Part shown: positions 1 through 10,803 of the stretch, one piece after another | How positions within the stretch are numbered: position 1 is the first letter of the stretch | Layout of the letters: each line of letters starts with the position of its first letter | From: Phytophthora quininea | Taxonomy: Eukaryota > Oomycota > Peronosporomycetes > Peronosporales > Peronosporaceae | DNA: 64,000 bases | Assembly (NCBI GenBank): GCA_011947345.1 | Contig: JAAVTG010000798.1 | Coordinates: 101,966-165,965, forward strand | Direction: 5' to 3' | Notes under the pieces: model-generated | Seen by the model: only the letters and a program-made list of their open reading frames with translations | Told to the model about the DNA's origin: nothing | Databases searched by the model: none | Made by a program: the position numbers and the translations under genes

Positions 1-3000
1 GCACGACGCCTGGCAGTGCCAGCAATAAAACTCCTGACGCAGCAGCGATGCTCTCCAAGATGGCGGACAGCGAAGTGACAGTGGAAGAAGTGGACAAACA
101 GTTTTCGGCCATGGGCATGAATAGTGTCAGCATTGCGGCAGGGAACCCCATTCAGACGCCGCCGAGCGTGACGTCCAATGGCAGTGCGCCGTCCTCTTAT
201 TCGAGATCTCGACGCGAAGGAAACTTGCTGGAATCGATGGATATTTTCTCGGCGGGTTGTGTGATTGCGGAACTGTTTTTGGGAGGAAAACCATTGTTTG
301 ACTTGCCGTCGTTGCTGAAGTACCGCACGGGTAATTCAGAGGCTCTTCGACAGCAACTGAGGAAGGTTGGAGACCCTCGTCTGGAAGAAATGCTGCTGCA
401 CATGTTGCAGTTGGACCCGAATGCTCGCCTCTCGGCCAGTGGATACTTGTCCAAGTACAGCAGTTCGAGTGGCCTGTTTCCGACGTACTTTGATAATTTT
501 CTGTTTCGATTTCTGGTGCTGGTTCTTAGCCGCGGTGGCAAGGTCCCTGATGCACGCATTCGTTTGGTATGCAAATACTACGGACGATTGGTTCGGGAGG
601 TTGCCGGTGTTGAAGACCCAGAGGGCGAAGAATTCTTTAAGCTGCGTCTGAAGGAAGGATACGGGTCTGACCGCCTTGCAACCACAACGGGAGGTGAATC
701 ACATGTGGCGCAACGTGTGCTTGAGGAGCTCGAGCACAGAATTCCTACCAAGCAGGACAAACAGAAAGCAGAACGAGAGAATGCCCCACTTACTAGGCTC
801 CAGAAGATAAAGGAGAAAGAGAACGATATGCGTGGACTCAGCGGCACCTTGCAAAAGAAGAAGATCGAGAAACTTCACGACCAGTATAACGCAATTACAC
901 AAAGGAAAAAGAACTCGCTGCTGCTTGACTACTCGCGAGAACCGTCGACAGGCCGCGCGGACGATTCAGATATTTCATCTGAGGCAAAAGAGGAAGAAAA
1001 TGCGGGTGGGCGACTTTCTGATTCAACGAGACCGCAACTCTCGGCGCTGCCACCTCATACCAGTAGTGCACGACGAATGAAGCCGCCAACGTGCGGCAGT
1101 GAGCCGTGGCCGGAGGACCGGAATGGTATTGTGATCATCCTGTCGCTGATCTGCTCAAGTGTTCGTCATGTACAAGTCCCCGAATCCAAGCTTACAGCAC
1201 TGTATTTAATTCGTGCATTGGGACAATTTACGAGCGATGAGGCGCGACTACAGCGTCTAATCCCGTACCTGCTTGAGGTAATTGACGACCCAAGCGCGAC
1301 TGTGCGCGCTTTAGCGCTCCGCACGATTACGTATTTGCTCTCTTTGGTGGAATCGTTCCCGCTTGCCGACGCTTCCGTGTTCCCGCAGTATATCTTGCCG
1401 GCTATGGTTCCTTTCCAGTCCGACCCAGATGAATTAGTACGTATCACGTTTGCTGAGTGTCTCCCACAGTTAGCCGAGACGAGCCGTCGGTTCTTGGAGA
1501 TTGCTCACGCTATGAAGCAGAAAACGTTGACTTCCTCGGCGTCGTCGAACTCGTTGGCTGTTATGTCTACACGCGGGAACGAGTTGGCCAACTCGAGCGC
1601 ATTGTATATGGCTTCCAGCAGCTTTGACAAGGAATTGAGCGTGCTACACAAGATGGTGTCACGCTTTGTGATCCAGCTCACTACGCCCGACCAAAAGGCC
1701 TCTTCTTCCCTCGTCAAGCGTGCTCTCCTCGTCGACATCACGCGCTTGTGTGTATTCTTCGGCCGCGAGCGTACGCTCGATGTGGTTTTACCCCAGCTCA
1801 TTACGTTCTTGAATGACCCAGACTGGGAGCTACGAGGTGCGTTTTTCGACTACATTGTGGGTGTGTGCTCTTTTGTTGGGCGTGTGGCGGTGGAGCACAA
1901 TATTCTTCCCTGCATTGAGCAGGCTCTGTTTGATGTCCAAGAAATTGTTATTACGAAGGCGGTGGAGTGTCTGACAGGGTTATGTCAACTCGGTCTTTTC
2001 CGAAGGAAGATCAGTACTCTCGTAGAGAAGGCGCGAATGACGTGCTCTTTGCTGCTCCACCCGAGCTGGTGGATTCGTGACGCGGTGCTAAAACTGATGG
2101 CTCAAATTTCGGAGCAGATGGGCAGTGTGGATGCAAATGTGTTTTTGAGTCCGCTAATCCGTCCGTTCTTGCGCAAGACGATGATGTTCTTGCCCGCCGA
2201 ACCTTCAGAAGATGTCACAAAGAGACTGCGGAATTGTTGTCGTTCCCATGTATCACGTGAGACCTTCGACCGCGCACTTTTGGCGTCGTCTTCGTCTTCC
2301 GGTCTTAACGAAATTATTGCTGAAATGGAGAGATCCGTGGCTCAAGCCCCGAGGACAGTGACGATGAAGTATTAATGCCTCTACCAGTGCCATCGGGTAT
2401 GAACTCTACTTCACGGGAATCGCTCGAGGATCTCCCAAGCGAAATGTCAAGGAATCGACGTAACCGCGATGCATTGCTTAGTACTGACTCGTTGGATGGA
2501 TACAATATGTATCGCCAGCAATCGTCAGGTGCTGCAGTTGCTTCTTCTGCTGCTGTGACGGCAGAAACGATCTCCAACAGTGTCGAGAATGGCGTGTCGT
2601 CTGTGTACGAGCGGCGGAAGAACGAAATTCAGTCGCTAAAGCTGATGCAGCAGTATGTGTCTATTGCTTCTATGCAAATGCGCAGCAAGCTGGAAATGGC
2701 TAAAACCGAGCAAGCAGCTCGCATGCAAGGACTATCGAAGAGTGACCGCGCAGGCTCTCCACATGGATCAGTTGGGAGCTCGTCAGTATCTGCCAACCCC
2801 AACGCCAGCGTCGGCATTTCAAACCCGTTCGCTCGTAAACTCTCCCGATCACATCTTCGTGTACTTTTCGTGCCAGATATGCGCTTTGCACTATCGACAG
2901 CGCAACCATTAAAGGCCAGCAACTTTGGAATTACAATGTCGTCGTCAGCGAGTGCAGCTTCGTCAATAACGACTACAACAGCGACGGCTTCTTCGACATC

Positions 3001-5436
3001 TACAGCCTTGGTGACTAGATCTCGTGGTCATACGCCTGGTACCTCGCCATCGCATCGTGGGGGTGCCCAGTCTACATCTGTCCCTGCCAACGGTGGAGCT
3101 GCGGGTGGAGTTCCTTCTTTGGAGAGTTTATCGCTGTCGCATGTGGGCAAGATGTACAGTCTGGTAGAACCCAGCACCCCTATTTCAGCTTCGCCAATTA
3201 CAGTGACAGGACCGTCCTCAGTTGTCCCACCTGGATCGGTGTCATCGTCACTAGATGACTCTGGTCTGTCTGTTCACGCTAGCCAAATGGATTCCAATCA
3301 CTTTGCGCCGACGAGCGGTGGTGTTATGGTGAGTATGTTAAATATGAACATGCGGGACATGTATGGAGGCGATGGAATGAGTAATTTGCTGGACCCGCAC
3401 CACCATTCTGTGCATTCATCGCCAGTGTCTCCCCGCGCCAGAGAATGATTAAGAAGGCCCACACAACGTACCACCATTACTTTGCTTTCAAGGAGTCAGC
3501 AATGGACCCAGCCCTCGGCAACCCACGCAAACTACTGGCGAGACTGAATGCACTAGGTATTCCACCACTGCCGCCAGATCTTGGTGCGCTGAGGTTATCT
3601 GATGGCTCACCATACTCGATTTACAGCCACGCACCAAGCCCCTACTGCTTAGTTGGGGGTGGATTTGGTATCGGTGGGAGCTCAGGCATTGGCAGTGGCC
3701 CAGGAAGCGAAAGAAATGGCATTTCCAGTGTTACTTCATCACCTGTTCAGGTTGGCAGCAGTACATATCCCCCAGTGGTGGAGCTGCAACAGCCTTTAAT
3801 GCAGCGGCGGCAGCAGCTACGGCGATTAATGGACACGGAAGTGTATCGCCCGGAAGCTATGGAAGTGCTAGCAGCAATGGCCCAGGAAGCAGCTCCAGCA
3901 CTTCGAATGGTATAGGTGGAGGAGGCTATTCCAGTTCGTACCGGAACTGGCAGCCGCGCAAGAATGTGCTGGTGGCTGAGTTGGCCGAGCATTCAGGCGC
4001 TGTGACTCGCGTTAATGCAGCTCAAGACTACAGTTTCTTAGCATCTGCGTCCAACGATGGTACGGTCAAGATTTGGTCAGTACGGTCACTACAACATAGT
4101 GTGAACCAAGGATCTCGGTGTACGTATGACGGTCAGGGTGGCGTGATCACCGACATGAAGGTGCTGACGAATAGCCACTCTGTTGCGTCGGCATCCAGCA
4201 ATGGCACAGTGCACGTTTTCCGTGTAGATAAGGTGAATGCTTCAGGTGGCAATGTTCAGACAAGTGGACTCAAGGAGCTGCGTGCAAATAACAGTGCAGT
4301 CATGGGAATCGACTATCTCAACAACGTGACAGAGGCACTACTATTGTACGCTACCCGGGACGGCACGATCCACGCTTGGGATCTTCGCATGCGACGCGAG
4401 GCCTGGACGCTCAACATCTCGCCAGAACTTGGCTACGTGACGTGCATGACGCACTCTAGATGTGAGCTGGTTTGCAGTTGGCACTAGTCGCGGCTTCTTG
4501 TGTCTGTGGGACTTGCGCTTCCTCGTGCTTATTCGTATTTGGCGTCATTCATCCCATCGTGCGATCCACAAGCTGCAGCCTTGTTTGGGGCTTCCTAACA
4601 CGCTGCCGTTGGATGAGACATCGGTCCCCCTGGTGTTTGTGGCGGCAGGCGATGGCGAGATCGCCGTGTTCGACCTCAGCATTGGTGCATGCCGTGCTGT
4701 CTTCCGGACGTTGGAAGCGCAAGCTTCTGAAGCAGAGGCGTGTCGGTGCCCGACTCTACTGCACGTGCCCATCCCACACCGCAGTCGAAGTGTCCTTGGC
4801 AGCTTCTTAGGCATTTATGGTATTGGCACTGCTTTCGACGAGATTTCCACGTCTCCACTGAGCGAGGAGCCGAGTGTGCGTGCAATGCTGTGTCCATCGC
4901 TCCACTTGCGTGGCATCGGCGACGCGCTGATCACCGGTGGAGAGGATCGACAGCTTCGATACTGGGATATTCGCAACGGAAAACAGTCCTATACGATCTG
5001 TGGGAACGGTGAAGCAAAGTCCTTCTATGACAACCAAGCTGCACCTAATGACTGGTGGCGTATGACCTCGTCGTCGTTGTCTCTGTCTTCTGCTGACCCA
5101 CAGCGCTTCGGAGAGATGCCAGCAGCTCCTGTCGCGACGACAGCCGCCATCACGAAACCAGAGATGGCTTGGAGCAAGCTTAGCCCGCCACTCATCACTG
5201 TTTGTCAAGACTCTTCCTTCTACTCAACTCCTGGCGGTGTTGCTGGGGCAGCAGCTTCTGGAAGTGGCGGTGTGGAGTCTGCCATCAGCATGGAGCGGAG
5301 AGGACTCGTCCCGCCGTCTCCGGCACATACAGATTGCATCCTGGACCTGACGCTGGTGGAGCTTGGAACCAGCCAGAACCTGAGTCCCATGCTCGTGTCT
5401 TGCGGCCGCGACGCGCTCATCAAGGTGTGGAAATAA
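1..5436 (+). CDS. VPS15: VPS15 / PIK3R4, regulatory subunit of class III PI3-kinase (5' partial)
   Basis: Regulatory pseudokinase-like partner of VPS34, acting on endosomes and autophagosome precursors. The visible part starts inside the kinase domain: the end of the C lobe is seen at about 195-480 (SMDIFSAGCVIAELF, then DPNARLSASGYL). HEAT repeats follow at about 1150-2250, then a Ser/Gly-rich linker, then WD40 repeats from about 3930 to the stop (for example SASNDGTVKIW, GTSRGFLCLWDLRF, GGEDRQLRYWDIRNG). This order is that of the VPS15 family. The frame is open to the left edge, so the start lies outside. An insert rich in Ser, Met and Ala precedes the SMDIF motif. The reading frame changes at about 2324-2375, 3410-3445, 3760-3790 and 4455; coding character continues across each, so these look like sequence errors rather than gene ends. 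The 3' end faces the next gene, 93 bases away. Confidence 0.9.
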
Positions 5437-5529
5437 CGATGAGAGCGTAGATGACAGAAGTCAAGCTAACGATAATTCAACAAGAAATGCACGTTATTGA
5501 GTCTATTGTTGAGTCAATGCATCGCCAAG

Positions 5530-6471
5530 TTACCGCTTCTTGTGGCTCTTCTTGTTCCCTCCGTGGCTGCGCTTCATCTTGAGCTTCTTGTTCAACTTGC
5601 TGATCGCTGTGCCCCCGTCGCCTTCATCGCCTGCGCCTCGCTTCTTGCCCGTAATGGCACCACCGCTCTTTTGCCCAGCATGGCCTTTCGCCCAGCACGA
5701 GCTTCTTTGAGCTTGGAGCGCTTGGAAGGCAGCGCCTTGCCCTTGCGCTGCAGCTGTATCCGCTGGAAGAGCGTCAAGTGCTGGTCCTCCGACTTTTCTT
5801 GCGGTTGAACGTTGGACGTTTCTTGTGTGCACTGGCAAGCGCTTCCTTGTCCTCCTGTTCGTCACCTGAGCCCTCTAGCTCGTCGTCGCTGATCTCGTCC
5901 TCCGTGTCGCTCTTGAGGTCGCCCACCTGCGTCGTGACCGTCACCACATCGCCAAACTTGCCCTGCGTGAACGTATCATCGAAGGTCGTGACCTTGGTGA
6001 CTGCGTTTCCACCCAGCACAGCTTTGCTCTCGTCCTCTGAGGCTTCAGAGTCATCAGACTCGCTCTCTTCCTCCTCGTCGTTCCCTTCCTTCTCGTCTTC
6101 CACCAAATTCAGCGCCGCCAGTTTCTCCTTCTGCTCCTCCCGTCGCTGCTTCTTGGCCTCCAACTGGCGCTTCTTGACCTTGTAGGCCTCCATGTCCAGA
6201 CCGAAGCGACGTCTCTCCTGCTTGCGCTTGTGGAATCCTGTCAGGTACTCTCTACACGTAAAGTGACAGACAGCACATTAGTCTATTGACCATGTATGAT
6301 TGGGGTCGTTCCCTCATACTTGCGCTTGTCGGCGTCGAACGTAATCACAAGCTTGGACTTCTTACGGACAGACGGACGAGCTCCCAGTCCGCCAGTGGAC
6401 CCGGTTCCTCCTTTCTTCGTAGAGCCACGCTTGCCCGCGCGAGACGTCATGCCGTGGGTCGCAGGCGCCAT
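5530..6471 (-). CDS. NOL12: NOL12/Rrp17-type nucleolar protein
   Basis: Member of the NOL12/Rrp17 family, linked in yeast to rRNA 5' end processing in the nucleolus. Exon 1 (6320-6471) starts with a basic Gly/Ser-rich stretch and reaches KLVITFDADKRK. A 68-nt intron (6252-6319, GTATGA...GTGTAG) follows. Exon 2 (from 6251) continues with EYLTGFHKRKQERR, which is the family signature, then a long Lys/Glu/Arg helix and an acidic stretch (EEEESESDDSEASEDESK). The C-terminus is very basic and ends SKLNKKLKMKRSHGG then KKSHKKR. The frame slips at about 5790 and about 5680; coding character continues through both. Convergent with VPS15. Confidence 0.85.
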
Positions 6472-6514
6472 CGCTGCTGTCTGCGCTTCCAGTCAAAAAT
6501 CAAACTCTTGTACA

Positions 6515-7365
6515 TCATCGAACAACATTCGGACAACATTCCGCTGAAACAACAAGCTGTTCTCTTTTTATTTGCCATGGTGTTTGAGGTTGTTCAACAC
6601 AAACGTCGTCTATCTTCGGTCCGTCTTCACAAGTCAGAAACATCTTGCCGTCGGTCTGACAAAGTTGGAGGTACCAGTAGTTTGGATTCTCTGTGAGTTC
6701 GTCCCCCATTCTTCCTGCAAGTCCCAGTGATGCATGCCTTCACAAACTCTTCCCATCGCCGTCCGAACACTAAACTTCGAAACAAACTCGGCCCGAAATT
6801 CCGGGAAATACATCCCGCCACGGGTTGGCTGAGGCGGTTGGCGCTGTTGGATCGCCTTTTCGTCGACCTTGTTTACATACTTGATGAAGATCTTGAGCTC
6901 CTCGTAGCCCTCCAACGCCTGAGCAGTATGAAAGCCCTGGAGCTCAAGTAGCTTCCACATGTTGAGAATTGGTAGATTTTCCTGCTAAAACTTATCCAGA
7001 TAACTTTCAAACTTGGTCAAAAATGAGCGGTAAAACTCGTAGTTCTTGGCGGTTGTGAGTTTCGCTCCGTACTTGTTCCCCAGCTTTAACTTTGTTCGGG
7101 CTTGCGCAGGAGTGGGCGGGAGTGCCGAACTTTCCATTTGTCGGTCTGCTTCCACATCGCAGCTTTCTTTTCTCTCTCAGTTTGCTGCAATCGACGACAA
7201 AATCGGGTAGTTGATTCTCTCGTCGGAGCTGTTTCCAGATCGAAGATTGCGACCACCACTGAAGGAATGCAGCGTTGCGACGTCAGCACGAGCTTCCACC
7301 GTCAAAAGCGTAGAAATGAAGCCGACGAAATAGAGGAACGCCGTTAGAAGGTGATCCAGCCGCAT
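6515..7365 (-). pseudogene. RxLR-type effector relic
   Basis: The ATG at 7363-7365 opens a short protein with a clear signal peptide (MRLDHLLTAF, then a hydrophobic core ending at TVEARA). About 15 residues later come RNLR and, five residues on, DER. Signal peptide, RxLR and a nearby acidic (d)EER-like motif in this order define secreted oomycete effectors. The frame stops at 7177 after 62 residues. Further downstream on the same strand, WY-domain-like text appears in other frames (EGYEELKIFIKYVNKV near 6890), with an in-frame stop near 6985. The parts are not joined by clear introns, so it is most likely decayed. Family assignment is inferred from motif order only; the short ORF could be a chance match. 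Confidence 0.5.
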
Positions 7366-7431
7366 GACTGAAAGCTCCAAGACGATACCCGTCGGTCTTT
7401 GTAGTCCTGCTGGCTTGAAGCGGTGTTGCAA

Positions 7432-8067
7432 ACTGGGGCATTGGCTTGGTTTATCTCACGCCAACAGTATCATATTACGCGTCACCTTGAGATGATGCTC
7501 AACTCTTTAAAAGAGCAGATACGATGGGAAATTGTTAGCTGATTGCTGACGACGTGAAAGAACTCGTGGTGAAGCACAAGGCCCAAGACCACAGCTTCGC
7601 CACGGATTTGTGCACAATGTGCATGGCATCGAGGCCTCGTGGAACATCTCCCATGCTGACAAGTACCGCGACCGACATGAATGTGAAGGCCATGGCGTAC
7701 GGCAAAATCAACGACCAGTGGCGTCGCAACGCAGATCGCACCCGAACAAAACGTAGCGCCGCTGTGCTGATGAATTGGCTGGCTGCTGGTGCGCGTCTAT
7801 GGCTGTGTTGACGACGACAAACTAATTGCGCTGGCGCTGGAACTGACGAAGATGATGTCGTTCAACAATATCAAGCACGGCTACGAACTACCAGCAATGT
7901 CAAAGCAAATATTAAGCCTTACACGCGCTTCTTCTTCGAACTGCGGACCCCTCGGGATGTAAATCGGTGAGTCTTGCGTCTGCTCGGATACTACATATAC
8001 TTGAAAATATTATAAATGTACTCGACTTTTCGACGAATATCATGAACCCTTTTACAATCGGGCAGCA
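7432..8067. other. Intergenic stretch, no gene recognised
   Basis: About 640 bases between the effector relic and the GTPase gene. It holds short ORFs on both strands (for example 7554-7811 plus), none with a recognisable domain, signal peptide or splice-linked continuation. The promoter of the GTPase gene should lie at its right end. Confidence 0.5.
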
Positions 8068-10700
8068 ATGGGCGAGGTCAAGCCGCTGCCCTTCGTGCTG
8101 GTGGACGACGACGGCGGCTTCCGCGTGAACCCGCAGGCCTGCGCGGTGCTGGAGAAGGTCAAGGGCAGGCTCGTGGTGGTGGCGGTGGCCGGGCTCTACC
8201 GCACGGGTAAGAGCTTCCTGCTGAATCTTCTGGTCAAGGCCGTCACTGGGTCGAGGGACGCGGTCGAGCAACAAGATGCGGGCTTCGCAGTGGGCGGCAC
8301 CGTCAATGCCTGCACCAAGGGCATCTGGATGTGGGGACGCCCATTCCCTCGACGACGACACCAGCGTGCTGTTCCTGGACACGGAAGGACTGGGCAGCGT
8401 CGACAGAGAGCAGACCCACGACACTCGGATCTTCGCGCTGGCGCTGCTCTTGGCCTCCAACTTTGTGTACAACAGTCGAGGAGTTATCGATGGCAACGCC
8501 ATTGAAGATCTGTCGCTGGTGGTGAACCTGTCCAAGCACATCCAAACGTCGTCCAGCGCCAAAGACGCTGGCAATGGCGAGAGGCTGCACGAGTTCTTCC
8601 CCAGCTTCATGTGGGTGGTCAGGGACTTTACGCTGCAGCTACTGGACAACGGCAAGCCGATCTCAGCTAAGCAGTACCTGGAGAACGCGTTGCAACCCAC
8701 GGGGGATACAGCGACGACGCGGTGGAGAAGGACCAGATCCGAGCGCTGCTGAGCGACTTTTTCAGACAACGAGACTGCGTCACTCTTGTACGACCGGTGG
8801 ATGACGAACAGAAGCTGCGGAATCTGCCGCAGGTGCCCTACGAGGACTTGAGAGAAGAGTTCCGGTCCAGCTTTGAGAGTCTGCGAAAGAGACTGTTCGG
8901 CAAGGCCAAACCCAAGAGCATGTTCGGCAAGCCGCTCAACGGAGCCATGTTTGTTAATTTGGCAGGGTCCTATGTGGAAGCTTTAAACAGCGGCAAAGCG
9001 CCGGTGATCTCGAGTGCGTGGAGTCGCGTCGTCCAGGCGCAGTGCAACGATGCTCTAGAGGACGCTGTCGAGCGGTACAAGGCGGAACTGCGCGCACGTG
9101 TCCGCAGTTACGTTTCGCCGGAGCAGTACGAAGCAGACGCAAGTTTCGACGCCGAAGATGAGAAAGCAGCAGGGGAACTCGAAGTGGTGAACAACGGACA
9201 AGGCGACAGCGCCATGTTTGACGAGAACGGAAACCTCCGAAGCATGGCGCTTCGTCCAGAGCTGGCCTCTAACGGCGTTGAGGACGAGGATGAGGATCCG
9301 ACGGCGCCAGAGAGCGAAATGATTGAGATCATGGAAAAGACGCCAATGCGGCAGCGGAGGATGCTGCACGCAGCGTGGAACGCACACGCTTGCCATGTGC
9401 TGAAGACCGACTTAAGAACGTGCATCGTTTGTGCAAACGTTTGGCTAAGAAGAAGCTGCGTGAAGTTGTAGACGGCGATATGGGCGCTGATACTAGCGCT
9501 GGCGGGGGTGACGACTATATGGCGCTCTTTCGCTCTGCTATCTCGGCAGAATTTGGCTCGTACAGGCAGCAGAACGCAGCGGCATCGATGGCTTACTGCC
9601 GACACGTGTTGGACGTATTGAATCGCCCTGGGACTGAATATTTGGCCCACCCTGAGCAGAATCGTCAAAAGTCAGCGATGGAACTCTATCGGGAAACCCA
9701 GGCCTTCCTGCAAGATGACCTCGGCGCACAGTATGCCGAATATTTGCATCGCGCGGTGGGCCCGTCGGCCGATTCTGCCTATTGCGAGTTTGTTAGTCAG
9801 CGTGTTATCGCTCAGGTTATCCAGCGCACAGAAAGCACGAATGCTGCGCACATGACGGAAGTCCGCGGCCTCGAGAAACAAATGAATGAACTCAGCGTGA
9901 AGGTGGCGGTGGCACAAGGCCAGGCCGGTGCCATGCAGGAACTCTCTGTTCAACAGCAGCAGAAGTGCGAGTTAGGCGTGAAAGAAGCGGAGCAGCGTTG
10001 CGCTTCTGAGCTGGCTGGCCTTCGCTCCACTTTAGAGTTCAAGACCAACGAGCTGGAGCACATTCTGAACCACAATGCGACGATGAAGCGTCTAGCTGAC
10101 ACTGCCCAGCAGGGTCAATATCGCGCCACCGAGTTTGCTTCTTCGGCTTTTGCTCAGGTCCTGTGCGGGTATCTTATTAAACAGCACATGACTCCTGGAG
10201 GCGGTGGATCAGCCCGCGCCAAGTGGCAGCAGCGGTACTTCGTGCTGCAAGGTGCGCAACTGAGCTTCTACGACACGAAAGAGGACTACGAGCGCTGCCG
10301 CTCAGATAACCCGCCGATGGACGTCACGGGTGCGATCGTCGAAGATAACTATGCCGTGCCGGAAGCATTTAGCGTCTCTTTCCGAGACGAGAAATATTAT
10401 CCACTGCAGCTTCATGCCAAGTCCCGCGAGGTGAAACAGGAGTGGGTTCGCAGTCTGCGTGCAGCTGCCGCTGGTAGGCCTGCTGCTCAAGGTGGGACAC
10501 GTAGCCACGCGTCTTCAAGCTCATCGATGGCGTCGTCGTCCTCGTATGGAGGTGGCGGGAATGCACCGCCAAGCTACGCAGATTCTACCTCGTCTGCCTA
10601 CAGAGGAGGTGGGGGAGCAGCGTATGCTTATGGAAACTCTTCCTCGAATATGTATGGCCCTACTGGTGGAGCTGGAGGTAGCAGATACATGCAAATGTAG
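8068..10700 (+). CDS. GBP/atlastin-type GTPase with C-terminal PH domain
   Basis: Large GTPase of the guanylate-binding-protein branch of the dynamin superfamily. Visible motifs in order: P-loop GLYRTGKSFLLN (about residue 47), switch I region GTVNACTKGIWMWG, G3 DTEG (about 8390), and the GBP-type RD motif in WVVRDFTL (about 8620). A helical middle follows (about 8770-9350 and 9400-10130, with a coiled coil at about 9850-10080). The C-terminal PH domain runs at about 10155-10470 (CGYLIKQ, KWQQRYFVLQG, EWVRSLR). The tail is Ser/Gly/Tyr-rich. The frame slips at about 8337 (a GGGG run), about 8700 and about 9400. A PH domain would give phosphoinositide or membrane recruitment in place of the lipid tail of some animal GBPs (inference). 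The start ATG lies just before the conserved GTPase region. Confidence 0.85.
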
Positions 10701-10803
10701 TCTACGCTGTAGAGCGGGGCATTAAACCACGTCACGTACGCATAGCAATTTTTCCATTACGAAATGAACACGCATGTTGGAGACCTGAGCAACCAAACAT
10801 ACT

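Noticed and set aside
2324..4487. Programmed frameshifting in VPS15.
   Set aside because: Four slips in one gene and similar slips in unrelated genes point to sequence errors; no slippery site with a following structure seen.
5530..6696. Ser-rich plus-strand ORFs opposite NOL12.
   Set aside because: Shadow of the acidic Glu/Asp/Lys-rich coding strand.
7554..7811. 85-residue plus-strand ORF upstream of the GTPase.
   Set aside because: Begins at a non-ATG codon, shows no recognisable domain, and does not continue through plausible splice sites.
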